Source of the DNA: Pyramidobacter sp. YE332
GTDB lineage: Bacteria > Synergistota > Synergistia > Synergistales > Dethiosulfovibrionaceae
DNA length: 64,000 nt
Reading direction: 5' to 3'
NCBI RefSeq assembly: GCF_033060595.1
Contig: NZ_CP133038.1
Coordinates: 248,001 to 312,000 of the forward strand
Below, piece by piece: positions 45,465 through 54,913 of this stretch. Made by a program: the position numbers and the translations under genes. The notes beneath the pieces were generated by a model, which searched no databases, had not been told where the DNA came from, and was given only the letters and a program-made list of their open reading frames with translations. Numbering within the stretch: the first letter of the stretch is position 1; each line of letters opens with the position of its first letter.

Positions 45465-46216
45465 GAGCAGACCTCCATGACTTTTTGCGCCAACTCGCGG
45501 TAGCGAGACGCCATGGCCGAATCGGGCAGCGCTTCGACGACGGTTTTGCCCTGCGCTTCGGCGGCCTGCACGGCCCCGTCGCGAGGCACCGTGTAGAGCA
45601 CCCGCGTCCCCATCTCCGAGGCGGCCTTTTCCACGAGCGCCTGTTCGTCCGCCACGTTGCGCGAGTTGAGGATCAGCCCGGCGACGCCGGCGTAGCCGCG
45701 CTTGCCGAAGTTATTCACGGCGCTCACGATGTTCGAAGCCGCGTAGAGCGCCATCATCTCGCCCGAGGTGACGATCAGCACGCGGTCGGCGTAGCCGCCG
45801 CGGATCGGCATCGCGAAACCGCCGCAGACCACGTCGCCGAGCACGTCGTAAAAGACGACGTCGGGCCGGTATGCGTCGTAGGCGCCGAGTTCCTCGAGCT
45901 TTTCGAAGGCGGTGATGATGCCGCGCCCCGCGCAGCCGATGCCGGGCGTGGGGCCGCCGGCTTCGACGCAGAGGATGCCGTCGAAGCCCGTAAAAACGAT
46001 GTCTTCCAGCGTCACGCCGGTCGCGCCTTTTTCGCGGATGCGGTCCAGCACCGTCGGGATCCGCACGCCCCCCATGAGCGTTTTGGTGGAGTCCGACTTG
46101 GGATCGCAGCCGATCTGCATGACTTTATGGCCGAGGCGGCTCAGCGCCGCCGAGAGGTTGGACGCCGTCGTCGATTTGCCGATGCCGCCCTTTCCGTAAA
46201 TCGCGATTTTGATCAT
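45461..46216 (-). CDS. NifH-like Fe protein (nitrogenase-like reductase component)
   Basis: ATP-dependent electron donor of 251 residues in the NifH/BchL/CfbC family. GKGGIGKST at 8-16 is the P-loop, Asp39 is in [18 protein letters not shown] places cluster ligand Cys95 and the nearby Arg, and [14 protein letters not shown] holds switch II and cluster ligand Cys131. All residues needed for a [4Fe-4S] homodimer are present. It is the first gene of the operon, behind a strong promoter with dyads, and overlaps the next gene by 4 bases. No nifB, nifE/N or other assembly gene is present, so a group IV nitrogenase-like function is favoured over N2 fixation. Confidence 0.9.
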   Translation of the reverse strand: MIKIAIYGKGGIGKSTTASNLSAALSRLGHKVMQIGCDPKSDSTKTLMGGVRIPTVLDRIREKGATGVTLEDIVFTGFDGILCVEAGGPTPGIGCAGRGIITAFEKLEELGAYDAYRPDVVFYDVLGDVVCGGFAMPIRGGYADRVLIVTSGEMMALYAASNIVSAVNNFGKRGYAGVAGLILNSRNVADEQALVEKAASEMGTRVLYTVPRDGAVQAAEAQGKTVVEALPDSAMASRYRELAQKVMEVCS

Positions 46217-46247
46217 TCTTTTGCCCCCGAAGATCTCTCTTTAAAAG

Positions 46248-46261
46248 TTAGATTTCTCTAA
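46248..46261. promoter_or_regulatory. TTAG-N6-CTAA dyad, proximal
   Basis: TTAGATTTCTCTAA lies 32 bases before the NifH-like start codon. It shares the TTAG/CTAA half-sites and 6-base spacing of the dyad at 46305, as expected for two sites of one regulator. The pattern resembles DtxR/IdeR-type metal-regulator boxes. Confidence 0.55.
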
Positions 46262-46304
46262 TTCGGATGTTGAAAATAAAAGTCAGTCTCCGCCCGAATT
46301 TTTA

Positions 46305-46318
46305 TTAGTTGAGACTAA
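46305..46318. promoter_or_regulatory. TTAG-N6-CTAA dyad overlapping the transcription start
   Basis: TTAGTTGAGACTAA lies immediately downstream of the -10 box of the nitrogenase-like operon promoter, a position where a repressor would block transcription. Confidence 0.6.
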
Positions 46319-46326
46319 CTTTTTGA

Positions 46327-46355
46327 GTTATACCATTCCAATCGGACGCTGTCAA
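46327..46355 (-). promoter_or_regulatory. Promoter of the nitrogenase-like operon
   Basis: On the minus strand a perfect TTGACA (46350-46355) and TATAAC (46327-46332) are 17 bases apart. Transcription would start near 46320, about 105 bases before the NifH-like gene. Confidence 0.8.
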
Positions 46356-46406
46356 TCCGCCTCGCGTCATGGGAACGTTCTTCTCCATGGCTCTTTCTTG
46401 TGCCGA

Positions 46407-46429
46407 TAAAAAAGCTCCCCCTCGGGAGC
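46407..46429 (-). terminator. Probable terminator of the aro operon
   Basis: On the minus strand GCTCCC pairs with GGGAGC around 4 bases and is followed by T6. The MITE copy 2 lies between it and aroQ. Confidence 0.6.
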
Positions 46430-46484
46430 GCCTCGCGAAATTTCTTCGCGTGTTCGCTTTGAGTGGGAGCTTGGCTCCGTTTTA

Positions 46485-46641
46485 TACTATTTCTTAATTA
46501 AAAGGCCGAACGCAAGGGTGCTGCGGGGGAGTTCAGTCGCTCGGACATACTCGACCGCTACGCGGTCTGCGCGGCTCGCTTTGTGAATCTCCCCCGCAGC
46601 ACCCGGAAAACTATGTTAATACTTTCTATCAAGAATTAGTA
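46485..46641. repeat. MITE-like palindromic repeat, copy 2
   Basis: About 157 bases, ends TACTATTTCT and AGAATTAGTA, flanked by TTA on both sides. The GC-rich centre is inverted compared with copies 1 and 3 (GTTCAGTCGCTC near the left end, GCTTTGTGAATC near the right), as expected for an element that is nearly a palindrome. Confidence 0.85.
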
Positions 46642-46703
46642 TTATTTTTTCTCGATAATCTCCACGACAGGCGCGGGCCATCTCCGCGTCGTCGCGGCGC
46701 CCG

Positions 46704-47138
46704 CTATTCCCGATCCCGGTCCAGCAGCAGGTCGACGGCGTCGAGGTAGCCTTTCAGGCCGCGCCCGGCGATCTGGGCGACGCAGGCGGCGCGGGTGTAG
46801 GAATGGCGGCGGAAATCCTCGCGCGACTGGATGTCGCTGACGTGGACTTCGACGGCGGGAATGCCCACGGCGCGCAGCGCGTCGGGAATGGCGACGCTGG
46901 TATGGGTGTAGGCGGCGGGATTGATGACGATGCCGTCGACCTTCCCATAGGCTTCCTGGATGCGGTCGACGATCGCGCCTTCGTGGTTGCTTTGGAAGAA
47001 TTCCACGTCCGCGCCGGCGGCGGCGCAGTGCGCGCAGATCATTTTCTCCAGGTCGGCCAGCGTGGCGCGGCCGTAGATCTCCGGCTCGCGCACGCCGAGC
47101 ATGTTCATGTTGGGGCCGTTGACGACGAGGATCTTCAT
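46704..47138 (-). CDS. aroQ: 3-dehydroquinate dehydratase, type II
   Basis: Dodecameric type II dehydroquinase of 144 residues, third step of the shikimate pathway. [17 protein letters not shown] gives the catalytic Tyr and Arg region, [24 protein letters not shown] and [11 protein letters not shown] carry the active-site Asn and His. It overlaps the aroE/aroK gene by 4 bases and is the last gene of the operon. Confidence 0.95.
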   Translation of the reverse strand: MKILVVNGPNMNMLGVREPEIYGRATLADLEKMICAHCAAAGADVEFFQSNHEGAIVDRIQEAYGKVDGIVINPAAYTHTSVAIPDALRAVGIPAVEVHVSDIQSREDFRRHSYTRAACVAQIAGRGLKGYLDAVDLLLDRDRE

Positions 47139-48352
47139 AGCTGCAAAGCCTCCTTGATTTTTGCGGCGGCGTCCTGCGCCGACGACGCGGAAACGGTCAG
47201 GTCGGCCCAGGCGCGGTACAGCGGCAGACGCCGGCGGCGCAGTTCTTCCACGCCGACGGACTGCGACAGGGGCCTTCCGTCGACGGGCAGTTCGCCAGGG
47301 CGGTCGAGCCAGACGCAGATCCCGTTCTGGCGGAGCAGCGGGCGGTTGCGCGGCTGCGTGACCACGCCGCCGCCGGTGGCGATGACGATGCCGCTCTCCT
47401 TGGAGACGTCGGCCAGCGCCTCGGTCTCGAGCCTGCGGAAGGCGGCTTCGCCGCGGCGGGCGAAAATTTCCGCGATCGGGCAGCCCTCGCGTTCGGCGAC
47501 GATCCGATCGAGGTCGCGCACGGGGCGCCCCGTCAGCCGGCCGAGAACCTGCGCCGTCGTGGTCTTGCCGCAGCCGGGCATGCCGATGAGCGCGACGTTG
47601 CCGGTACGGCGGGCGATGGCTGCGGCGATGCGGTCCGTCAGCGCCGCGGGCAGTCCGCGGCCGAGGAACAGTTCGCCGGCGCGCACGGCCTGGGCGGCCA
47701 GCATCGCCAGGCCGCCGCGCGCGGGGAGGCCGAGTTCTTCGGCCTGAAGGAGCAGCGCCGTGCGCAGCGGGTTGTAGATCACGTCGAGCACGAGCCGGCA
47801 TCTGGGAAAGAGCCGCAGATCCACGGGGGAGGCGCCGTTTTTCGGGTACATTCCCACGGGCGTCGCGTTGACGATCAGCTCGGCGTCGGCGTGCCTTTCG
47901 AGGGTGGCGTAGGTGTCGCTCCCCGAGCGCGAGATCACGGCGAAGGGGATGCCGCAGCTTGCCAGCACGGCGCGCACGGTGCGCGAAGCGCCGCCGCTGC
48001 CCAGCACGAGCGCGGGGCGACCGCGCAGACGTTCCGCGTCTTCCCCGAGCAGATGCAGAAAACCGTCCCAGTCCGTGTTGTCGCCGCGCCATCCCCCGCC
48101 GGGCAGGCGCGTCAGCGTGTTGACGCAGCCGACGGCGCGGGCGCGCTCCGACAGCTCGCGGCAGCTTTTCATCGCGTCGATCTTGTAGGGAATGGTGACG
48201 TTGAAGCCGTCGCCGTCGCTCGCGCGCAGAAAGCCGTCCAGCTCTTCCGGCTCCAGGGGATAGAGCTTGTACTCGTAATCGCCGATCAGGGCGTGGATGG
48301 CGGGCGAGAAGCTGTGGCCGAGCGCGCGTCCGATCAGGCCGAAGCGCCCCAT
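47135..48352 (-). CDS. aroEK: Shikimate dehydrogenase-shikimate kinase fusion
   Basis: Bifunctional protein of 405 residues. Residues about 1-248 are shikimate dehydrogenase: [27 protein letters not shown] with the catalytic Lys, [22 protein letters not shown] and NATPVGMYP. Residues about 250-405 are shikimate kinase: [12 protein letters not shown] (Walker A), [20 protein letters not shown] and ATGGGVV. The two normally separate enzymes catalyse consecutive steps. It follows pheA with no gap and is coupled to aroQ. Confidence 0.93.
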   Translation of the reverse strand: MGRFGLIGRALGHSFSPAIHALIGDYEYKLYPLEPEELDGFLRASDGDGFNVTIPYKIDAMKSCRELSERARAVGCVNTLTRLPGGGWRGDNTDWDGFLHLLGEDAERLRGRPALVLGSGGASRTVRAVLASCGIPFAVISRSGSDTYATLERHADAELIVNATPVGMYPKNGASPVDLRLFPRCRLVLDVIYNPLRTALLLQAEELGLPARGGLAMLAAQAVRAGELFLGRGLPAALTDRIAAAIARRTGNVALIGMPGCGKTTTAQVLGRLTGRPVRDLDRIVAEREGCPIAEIFARRGEAAFRRLETEALADVSKESGIVIATGGGVVTQPRNRPLLRQNGICVWLDRPGELPVDGRPLSQSVGVEELRRRRLPLYRAWADLTVSASSAQDAAAKIKEALQL

Positions 48353-49492
48353 TTACACCACCTCGGAGTAGCTGCCCAGATATTTGAGCGTGGTGACGGC
48401 GCCCTGCAGGTCGTCGAAGATGCGCAGGAAGGAATCGTCATAGACGGAGGAGTCGAGGTCGAAATAGAACATGAATTCGAAATCGCTGTTGGCCAGCGGC
48501 CGGCTCTCCAGCTTGAGCAGATTGATGTCCAGCGCCTTGAAGCGGGACAGCACGTGCGACAGCGAGCCGCGCTTGTGCGGCAGCACCATCATCAGGCTGG
48601 TGCGGTTGGCGCCGGGATAAATTTCCAGATCTTTGGCGATGCAGATGAAGCGCGTGAAGTTGCTGCCCGCGTCCTGTACGGAAGCCTTGAGGCAGTCCAG
48701 GCCATAGAGTTCGGCGCAGCCGCGCGACGACAGCGCCGCCAGATCCTTGCGCCCCGACTCGCGCACCATCTGCGCGGCGACGGCCGTGTTCTTGACGGGC
48801 GTGGCCTTGACGCCGAGCGACTTGAGAAAGCTCTGGCTCTGCGCCAGCGCCTGCTCGTGAGAGATGATCTCTTTGATGTCGCCGATGGAAACTCCGGGAT
48901 TGGCGAGCAGGCAGTGGTCGATCTTGACGCGGCAGCTGCGCACGATGTAGCAGCTGTGCTCCATCATCAGATCGTAGATACGGTTCACCGAGCCGGCCGT
49001 GCTGTTCTCGATGGGCAGCACGCCGTAGCGGCACAGCCCCTGCTCGACGGCGGAAAAGACGTTTTCGAAGTACTGAAAGTACATGATGCTGCCCGAGGGG
49101 AACATGCGCTCGCAGGCCATCTGCGAATTGGCCCCCTCCGCGCCCTGACAGGCGACCGCGGAACGGATGGGAAACTGCGCCGGCGTGTTGGCCAGCGCCA
49201 GCGAGATCTGCCGCTTGAGCGGCGAACCGCCGGCGATGATGCGGTGCTGCTCGGAACGACTCAAGTCGAAGATCAGCGAGAACAGCGCGTCCATGGACGG
49301 CGCCATCTCTTCCCCGACCGAACCGGCCAGATCGTTGAGCTTCTGACGTTCGCGGGCGGGATCGTAGATGGGGATCTTGTTTTTGGCTTTGTAGGCGGCG
49401 ATGTCGCGCACGACGGCGAAGCGCCGCGTGATCAGGTCGACCAGACCGCGGTCGATCTCGTCGATCTGGGTGCGAAAATCTTTCATGTCCAT
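48353..49492 (-). CDS. pheA: Chorismate mutase-prephenate dehydratase (P-protein)
   Basis: Bifunctional enzyme of 379 residues leading to phenylpyruvate. About 1-85 is an AroQ-type chorismate mutase ([29 protein letters not shown]). About 105-290 is prephenate dehydratase ([38 protein letters not shown], and NFTRFICI with the Thr-Arg-Phe motif). About 300-375 is an ACT domain with LESRP, the phenylalanine feedback site. AAAGGAG lies upstream. It follows aroC at 3 bases. Confidence 0.95.
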   Translation of the reverse strand: MDMKDFRTQIDEIDRGLVDLITRRFAVVRDIAAYKAKNKIPIYDPARERQKLNDLAGSVGEEMAPSMDALFSLIFDLSRSEQHRIIAGGSPLKRQISLALANTPAQFPIRSAVACQGAEGANSQMACERMFPSGSIMYFQYFENVFSAVEQGLCRYGVLPIENSTAGSVNRIYDLMMEHSCYIVRSCRVKIDHCLLANPGVSIGDIKEIISHEQALAQSQSFLKSLGVKATPVKNTAVAAQMVRESGRKDLAALSSRGCAELYGLDCLKASVQDAGSNFTRFICIAKDLEIYPGANRTSLMMVLPHKRGSLSHVLSRFKALDINLLKLESRPLANSDFEFMFYFDLDSSVYDDSFLRIFDDLQGAVTTLKYLGSYSEVV

Positions 49493-49495
49493 TTT

Positions 49496-50599
49496 TCATT
49501 CGGCTCCTTTGAGCGGTTCGTAATTTCCCGGAAGCAGGGCGTCGCAGAGGGCGACGGCGGCGGCCGCTTCGACGACGGGGACGGCGCGCACGGCCGCGCA
49601 GGGATCGTGACGGCCTTTGACTCTCAGCTCCGTGGGCTGCATGGTCCTGAGGTTGAGGGTCCGCTGCGCGCGGGCGATGGAAGGCGTCGGCTTGAAGGCG
49701 GCGCGGAAGATCAGCGGCATGCCCGTGGAGATGCCGCCGAGAATGCCGCCGGCGTGGTTCGTGGCCGTGCGTACGGCGCCGTCTTCGCACACGAACGGGT
49801 CGTTGTGCTCGCTGCCCCTCATGGCCGCGGCCGCGAAACCGCTGCCGAATTCCACGCCCTTGACGGCGGGAATGCCGAAAAGCAGCGAGGCGATCCCGCC
49901 TTCGAGCCCGCCGAACATCGGCTCGCCGAGCCCCGCCGGCAGGCCGACGGCGGCGCATTCGACCACGCCGCCGAGCGAATCCCCCGCGGCGCGGGCGGCC
50001 TCGATCGCCGCGGCCATACGCGCCCCGGCGGCCGCGTCGAGCACCGTCAGCGGCGAGAAAAGGCGCGCGTCGAAATCGGACCGGGAGACGGACACGGCGT
50101 CGAAAGCGCGATCCTCCACGCCGCCGACGCTCCTGAGATGCGCGCCGACGAAGATCCCCCGCGCCTCGAGGATTTGCAGACAAACGCCGCCGGCCGCGGT
50201 CAGCGGCGCCGTGAGCCGGCCGGAAAAATGGCCGCCGCCCGAGGCGTCCTGAAAGCCGCCGTACTTGACGGCACTCGTGTAGTCGGCGTGCCCCGGCCGC
50301 GGCACGTCCCGAAATTCGGAGTAATCGCCGGGCCGCGCGTCGGCGTTGCGGATGATCAGGCAGAGCGGAGAGCCGCACAGCCGCCCGCCGGCAAGACCCG
50401 AAAGGAACTCGATCCGGTCGGCCTCGCGGCGCGGCGTCGCCAGCGGGCCGCCGGGCGCGCGGCGTTTCATGAAGGCGTCCAGCCGCTCCATGTCCACGCG
50501 GAACCCGGCCGGCAGCCCCTCGATCACGGCGCCGACGGCGGCCGAATGGGACTGCCCGAAGATGGAGAGGCGGATGCGTTCCCCCCAGCTTGAACTCAT
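49496..50599 (-). CDS. aroC: Chorismate synthase
   Basis: FMN-dependent chorismate synthase of 367 residues, the last common step. FGQSHSAAVGAVIEGLPAG, KRRAPGG, RPGHADYT, GGGHFSGRLTAPL and SEHNDPF are family motifs. Of two ATGs I prefer 50599, since GGAGG stands 7-8 bases before it; the one at 50605 is too close. Its start lies next to the aroA stop. Confidence 0.95.
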   Translation of the reverse strand: MSSSWGERIRLSIFGQSHSAAVGAVIEGLPAGFRVDMERLDAFMKRRAPGGPLATPRREADRIEFLSGLAGGRLCGSPLCLIIRNADARPGDYSEFRDVPRPGHADYTSAVKYGGFQDASGGGHFSGRLTAPLTAAGGVCLQILEARGIFVGAHLRSVGGVEDRAFDAVSVSRSDFDARLFSPLTVLDAAAGARMAAAIEAARAAGDSLGGVVECAAVGLPAGLGEPMFGGLEGGIASLLFGIPAVKGVEFGSGFAAAAMRGSEHNDPFVCEDGAVRTATNHAGGILGGISTGMPLIFRAAFKPTPSIARAQRTLNLRTMQPTELRVKGRHDPCAAVRAVPVVEAAAAVALCDALLPGNYEPLKGAE

Positions 50600-50601
50600 G
50601 A

Positions 50602-51866
50602 TCATGCCTCCGTTCTGACGACGCCGCCGAGCGCGGCGAAGTCGCCGAAAAAGCCCGGATAGGACTTGTCCACCGCTTCCGCGCCCGTGATCGTCACCGT
50701 CTCGGAACACAGCACCGAGGCGGCCGCGCCCAGCATGGCGATGCGGTGATCGCCGCACGCGTCGACGATGCCGCCGCGCAGCGAGCCGCACCCGTCGATG
50801 AGGATGCAGTTGCCGTCGGGCACCGCGTGTCCCCCAGAGCGTTCAGCGCGCCGCAGACCGAGGCGACGCGGTCGCTCTCTTTGAGCCGCAGCCGCCCGAC
50901 GTTCGCGATCGCCGTGCGCCCTTTGACCGCCGCCGCGGCGACGGCCAGCGCGGGCACCAGATCGGGCGTGTCGCTCGCGTCGATGCATGTTTCGCGCAGC
51001 TCCGCCGGCGCCGCCGCGATGGAATCGCCGGCGATCGAGACTTCGGCCCCCATGCGCCGCAGGAACTCCGCCACGGCGCTGTCGCCCTGCAGCGACGGCA
51101 GCGCCAGCCCCGTGACGGCGAGCTTTGCGCCGGCCGCCCCGGCGCAGAGCCAAAAGGCCGCGTTGGACCAATCGCCTTCGGCTCTCAGCTTGGCGGGGGC
51201 GACGTATCGCTGCGCGCCGGAGACGGAGAAGCCGCCGACGGAACGGCCGACGGTGATGCCGAAAGCCGCCAGCGCCGCCAGCGTCATGTCGACGTAACCG
51301 GCCGATTCCAGCCGGTCGGCGATGAGGACGCGGCTGCTGCCTTCGAGCAGCGGCAGCGCAAAGAGCAGTCCCGTGAAAAACTGCGACGACACCGTGCCGG
51401 GCAGACGGTACCGGCCCGCCGTCAGCCGCCCCTCGACGACGGGGTGAACCGTTCCCTTGCCGGTGATGACGGCGCCGTGCCGCTCCATTTCGTTCCACAG
51501 ATCGTCCATCGGCCGCGACGGCAGTTTGCCGTGCAGCGTGAAGCGCGCCTTTCGCCCCAGCGCGGCCGCCAGCGGCGTCATGAACCGGTACGTGGAGCCG
51601 CTTTCCCCCGGGTCGAGTTCGACCGCGCCGCCCGCGTTCCGGTCCAGCGGCGTGACGGCGATGGCGCTGCCGTCGAAGGCGATCCCGGCTCCCAGAGCTT
51701 TCAGGCAGCGCACCGTGGCCTCGATGTCCTGCGAGACGACGCGGCAGGGCAGCTTCGCCGGCCGGTCGCCCAGCGCGGCGCAGATCAGCAGACGATGGAC
51801 GTGCGACTTCGAAGGGATGGCGGCGATCGCGCCGCTCAGTTTGCGGGGCGTGATGGTGACGATCAT
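50602..51866 (-). CDS. aroA: EPSP synthase, with apparent 1-base deletion
   Basis: 3-phosphoshikimate 1-carboxyvinyltransferase, joining PEP to shikimate-3-phosphate. PSKSHVHRLLICAAL, DPGESGSTYRFMTPLAA, GSSRVLIAD, EGDWSNAAFWL and RLKESDRVASV are in one frame. The end, PDGNCILIDGCG..DACGDHRIAMLGAAASV to VVRTEA, is in another. The frames meet at a C5 run at 50831-50835; adding one base gives NALGGHAVPDGN and a normal enzyme of about 421 residues. As the pathway is otherwise complete, a sequencing error is as likely as a real mutation. Start ATG overlaps the aroB stop. Confidence 0.9.
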
Positions 51867-52960
51867 GCCGTGACGCCCTCCGTTTCGTCCGCGGACAGGG
51901 CTTCGAGCCCGTCTTCGAGGAATTCTCGCGCCTCTTCGAGCATGACCTTGCGCCGCTCCACGCTGCCGATGCCGCGGGGAAGCACGAGCGTGACCGTGTC
52001 GGAAGCGCGCTTTTTGTCGGCGAGCATGCCCGCGAAAAGTTCGTCGGCTCCGAACCGGGTCGTCTGCGGCAGGCCGCGCCGCCGCAGGGCGCCGGACAGC
52101 TGGACGAGCGTCTCCGGCGCGCAGATGCCGCGTTTGGCGCAGGCGGCGGTGATGATCATCATGCCGATGGCGACGCAAAAACCGTGCGGGATCGAAAAGC
52201 CGCTGCATTTTTCCACGGCGTGGCCGAACGTGTGCCCGAAGTTGAGGATCTGGCGCAGCCCCGTCTCCTTCTCGTCGCGGCGCACCACGTCGCGTTTGAT
52301 CTCCACGCAGCGGTGCACGATCCCGGCGATCTCGGCGGCGCCGAGGTCGGGCTTGCACGCCGCGCCGAAAAGTTTGGCGTCGCGGATCATGCCCGTCTTG
52401 ACGATCTCGCCGAAGCCGTTGGCCAGCTGCTCTTTCGGCAGCGTCGCCAGCGTTTCCGTGTCGTAGAGCACCAGATCGGGCTGGTAAAACGTGCCGACCA
52501 GGTTTTTGCCCGTCTCGAGGTCGATGGCCGTCTTGCCGCCCACCGATGAGTCGACCGCGGCCAGCAGCGACGTCGGCAGTTGTACGAGGCCGATGCCGCG
52601 CATATACAGCGAGGCCGCCAGCCCGCCCAGGTCGCCGACGACCCCGCCGCCGAGGGCGAAGAGCGTGTCGCTGCGGATCATGCGCAGCGCGGCCATGCGG
52701 TTGAGCAGGTCGAGGAGCGAACGCATGTTCTTGTTCCGCTCGCCGGCGGGAACGACGTGCAGGGTCGGCCGGAAGCCGGCGCGTTCCAGCGAGTCGGCGA
52801 CGCGCCGCGCGTAAAGCGGCGCCACGTTGGCGTCGGAGACGATCAGCGCCTGACCGGCGCCGCGCAGGGGCGCGGCGATCTCGCCGGCGGCGCCGAGCAG
52901 ATCGGCGCCGGTATGCACGTAGTACTTCTTCGAAGGCGTGGAAACTGTGACGCTGTTCAT
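51863..52960 (-). CDS. aroB: 3-dehydroquinate synthase
   Basis: NAD+ and metal-dependent enzyme of 365 residues making 3-dehydroquinate. GGGVVGDLGGLAASLYMRGIGLVQLPTSLLAAVDSSVGGKTAIDL is the signature, and NFGHTFGHAVEK carries the zinc ligands. It starts directly after the tyrA stop codon and overlaps aroA by 4 bases. Confidence 0.95.
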   Translation of the reverse strand: MNSVTVSTPSKKYYVHTGADLLGAAGEIAAPLRGAGQALIVSDANVAPLYARRVADSLERAGFRPTLHVVPAGERNKNMRSLLDLLNRMAALRMIRSDTLFALGGGVVGDLGGLAASLYMRGIGLVQLPTSLLAAVDSSVGGKTAIDLETGKNLVGTFYQPDLVLYDTETLATLPKEQLANGFGEIVKTGMIRDAKLFGAACKPDLGAAEIAGIVHRCVEIKRDVVRRDEKETGLRQILNFGHTFGHAVEKCSGFSIPHGFCVAIGMMIITAACAKRGICAPETLVQLSGALRRRGLPQTTRFGADELFAGMLADKKRASDTVTLVLPRGIGSVERRKVMLEEAREFLEDGLEALSADETEGVTA

Positions 52961-53800
52961 TTATCCGTCCACCTCTTCCTTTCTCCGGCGTCCCTCCTCG
53001 AGCAGCCGCCAGAGCCGTTTTTCGTCGCCGGCGGCGATGGCGTCGCGGTACTGCCGCAATTCGCCGAGAATCTGGTCGATCTCGGAGAGCAGATGATCGC
53101 GGTTTTCGAGGAACAGATCCGTCCACATCGTCGGGTTGAGCCAGGCCACGCGGGTCAGGTCGCGGTAGGAACCGGCGGAGAAGCCGCGGTGCTCGCGCGC
53201 CGTCGGGCTCTTCACGTAGGCGTTCGAGACCACGTGCGCCAGCTGCGACGTGAAGGCGATCAGCCGGTCGTGATTCTCCGCCGTCGTCACGGCGAGGCGT
53301 TGGAACCCCGCCGGCATCACGAAACTCCTGACGCGCTCCAGCAGCGCGACGTCGTCGTACACGCGCGGCACCACGACGAAACTGGCGCCGCGGAACATGT
53401 CGGCGCGGCTGTTTTTGAAACCCCAGCGGTGCGTGCCCGCCATCGGGTGCCCGCCGGCGTACTCGAAACCGTACCGCCTGGCGAGCCGAAAGCCGGCTTC
53501 GCAAATGCGGCGCTTGATGCCGCAGCAGTCCATCACCAGCGCCGCCGCCGGAATGAAGGGCGCGTTCGCCTCCAGCCACTGGCAGGAAAGTTCCGTGTGC
53601 AGGCAGACCAGCACGCCGTCGCATTTCCCCAGCGTTTCGCGGTCCAGCTCGCCGTCGATGGCCCCCAGCAGCCGGGCGAATTGCAGCGTGGACTGATCCC
53701 GATCGGCGGCGTAGACGGCAAACGTCTCGTCGGCCGCCTTGTAGGCGCGCGCGAACGAACCGCCGATCAATCCCAGCCCGACGATGCCGATCGTCTTCAT
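52961..53800 (-). CDS. tyrA: Prephenate dehydrogenase
   Basis: NAD-dependent TyrA of 279 residues, giving 4-hydroxyphenylpyruvate for tyrosine. The Rossmann motif GIVGLGLIGGSFARA is at the N-terminus; GGHPMAGTHRWGFKNSRADMF carries the catalytic His and Ser region; LAHVVSNAY and SYRDLTRVAWLNPTMWTDLF are typical. There is no ACT domain. It overlaps aroF by 4 bases. Confidence 0.93.
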   Translation of the reverse strand: MKTIGIVGLGLIGGSFARAYKAADETFAVYAADRDQSTLQFARLLGAIDGELDRETLGKCDGVLVCLHTELSCQWLEANAPFIPAAALVMDCCGIKRRICEAGFRLARRYGFEYAGGHPMAGTHRWGFKNSRADMFRGASFVVVPRVYDDVALLERVRSFVMPAGFQRLAVTTAENHDRLIAFTSQLAHVVSNAYVKSPTAREHRGFSAGSYRDLTRVAWLNPTMWTDLFLENRDHLLSEIDQILGELRQYRDAIAAGDEKRLWRLLEEGRRRKEEVDG

Positions 53801-54798
53801 GCCAGCGCCTCGCGCACGGCGCGCACCTTCCGCGCCGCCGCGTCGAACTGCTCGGGCGTCAGCGACTGGGCGCCGTCGCACAGCGCGTGGGCGGGATCGT
53901 TGTGGACCTCGATGATCAGCCCGTCGGCGCCGGCCGCGGCGGCGGCGTAGGACATCGGCGCCACGTAGCGCGAGTAGCCCGTGGAATGGCTGGGGTCGAT
54001 GATCACGGGCAGATGGGTGAGCTCGTGCAGCACGGGCACGGCGGAAAGATCGAGCGTGTTGCGCGTGTAGGTCTCGAACGTGCGGATGCCGCGCTCGCAG
54101 AGAATGACGTTCTCGTTGCCGCCGGCCATGATGTACTCCGCGCTCATCAGCAGTTCCTTGAGCGTGTTGGCCAGCCCCCGCTTGAGCAGGATCGGTTTGC
54201 GGCAGCGTCCCAGTTCCTTGAGCAGATCGAAGTTCTGCATGTTGCGCGCTCCCACCTGAAGCACGTCCACCTCGGCGAACAGGTCGAGATCGTTGATGTT
54301 CATGATCTCCGAGACCAGCGGCAGCCCCGTTTCCTTCTTGGCCTCGAGCAGCAGCCCGATCCCCTCGCCGCGCAGCCCCTGGAACGCGTAAGGCGACGTG
54401 CGCGGCTTGAACGCGCCGCCGCGCAGCATCGTCGCGCCCGACGCCTTGACGGCTTTGGCGATCGAAACGATCTGCTCGTGGCTTTCCACCGAGCAGGGGC
54501 CGGCGATGATCTGGAAATGGCCGCCGCCGATCTTGACGCCGCTCACGTCGACGACGGTCGGTTCCTCGTGGAACTTGCGGTTCGCTTTTTTGAACGGATC
54601 GCTGATGCGCGTGACGCGCTCGACGATGGACAGGCTCTCGAGCATCTCGATGTCGACCTTGCTGACGTCGCCGATGAGGCCGATGATGGTGTGGAACTCG
54701 CCCTGCGAAACGTGGCAGGAGAGCCCCATGCCCTCGAACCATTTGCAGAGACTGTCGCGCTGCTCCGGGGTGGTGCCGTTCTTCAAGACTGCGATCAT
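53797..54798 (-). CDS. aroF: 3-deoxy-7-phosphoheptulonate (DAHP) synthase, AroA-beta type
   Basis: First enzyme of the shikimate pathway, 333 residues. About 1-70 is a ferredoxin-like regulatory domain ([17 protein letters not shown]), typical of the type I-beta group with Phe/Tyr or prephenate feedback. The barrel has [56 protein letters not shown] and [19 protein letters not shown] lies before ATG 54798. It is the first structural gene after the leader-peptide attenuator. Confidence 0.95.
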   Translation of the reverse strand: MIAVLKNGTTPEQRDSLCKWFEGMGLSCHVSQGEFHTIIGLIGDVSKVDIEMLESLSIVERVTRISDPFKKANRKFHEEPTVVDVSGVKIGGGHFQIIAGPCSVESHEQIVSIAKAVKASGATMLRGGAFKPRTSPYAFQGLRGEGIGLLLEAKKETGLPLVSEIMNINDLDLFAEVDVLQVGARNMQNFDLLKELGRCRKPILLKRGLANTLKELLMSAEYIMAGGNENVILCERGIRTFETYTRNTLDLSAVPVLHELTHLPVIIDPSHSTGYSRYVAPMSYAAAAAGADGLIIEVHNDPAHALCDGAQSLTPEQFDAAARKVRAVREALA

Positions 54799-54849
54799 GT
54801 GAAAACTCCTCCTTAGGAAATCGTCGAAACCGTCTCGTCCTCCGCGGAC

Positions 54850-54888
54850 GGAAAAAAACAAGGCCGTGCAGCGATTCTGCACGGCCTT
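54850..54888 (-). terminator. Attenuator terminator in front of aroF
   Basis: On the minus strand AAGGCCGTGCA pairs with TGCACGGCCTT over 7 bases and is followed by GTTTTTTT. It sits between the leader peptide and aroF, so it must be read through for the operon to be expressed. Confidence 0.9.
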
Positions 54889-54913
54889 ATGACTCTCCGA
54901 AAAAAACTGCGTT

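Noticed and set aside
43015-46216. Reading the cluster as a true nitrogen-fixation (nif) operon
   Set aside because: There are no assembly or cofactor genes (nifB, nifE/N pair, nifV, molybdate uptake), component-1 proteins are short (389 and 427 residues), and the cluster is tied to a chelate importer.
50694-53624. 976-codon minus-strand frame suggesting an AroB-AroA fusion
   Set aside because: Only its last part is aroA. The upstream part is an out-of-frame reading of aroB and tyrA. Separate starts with overlapping stops are clear for aroB and aroA.
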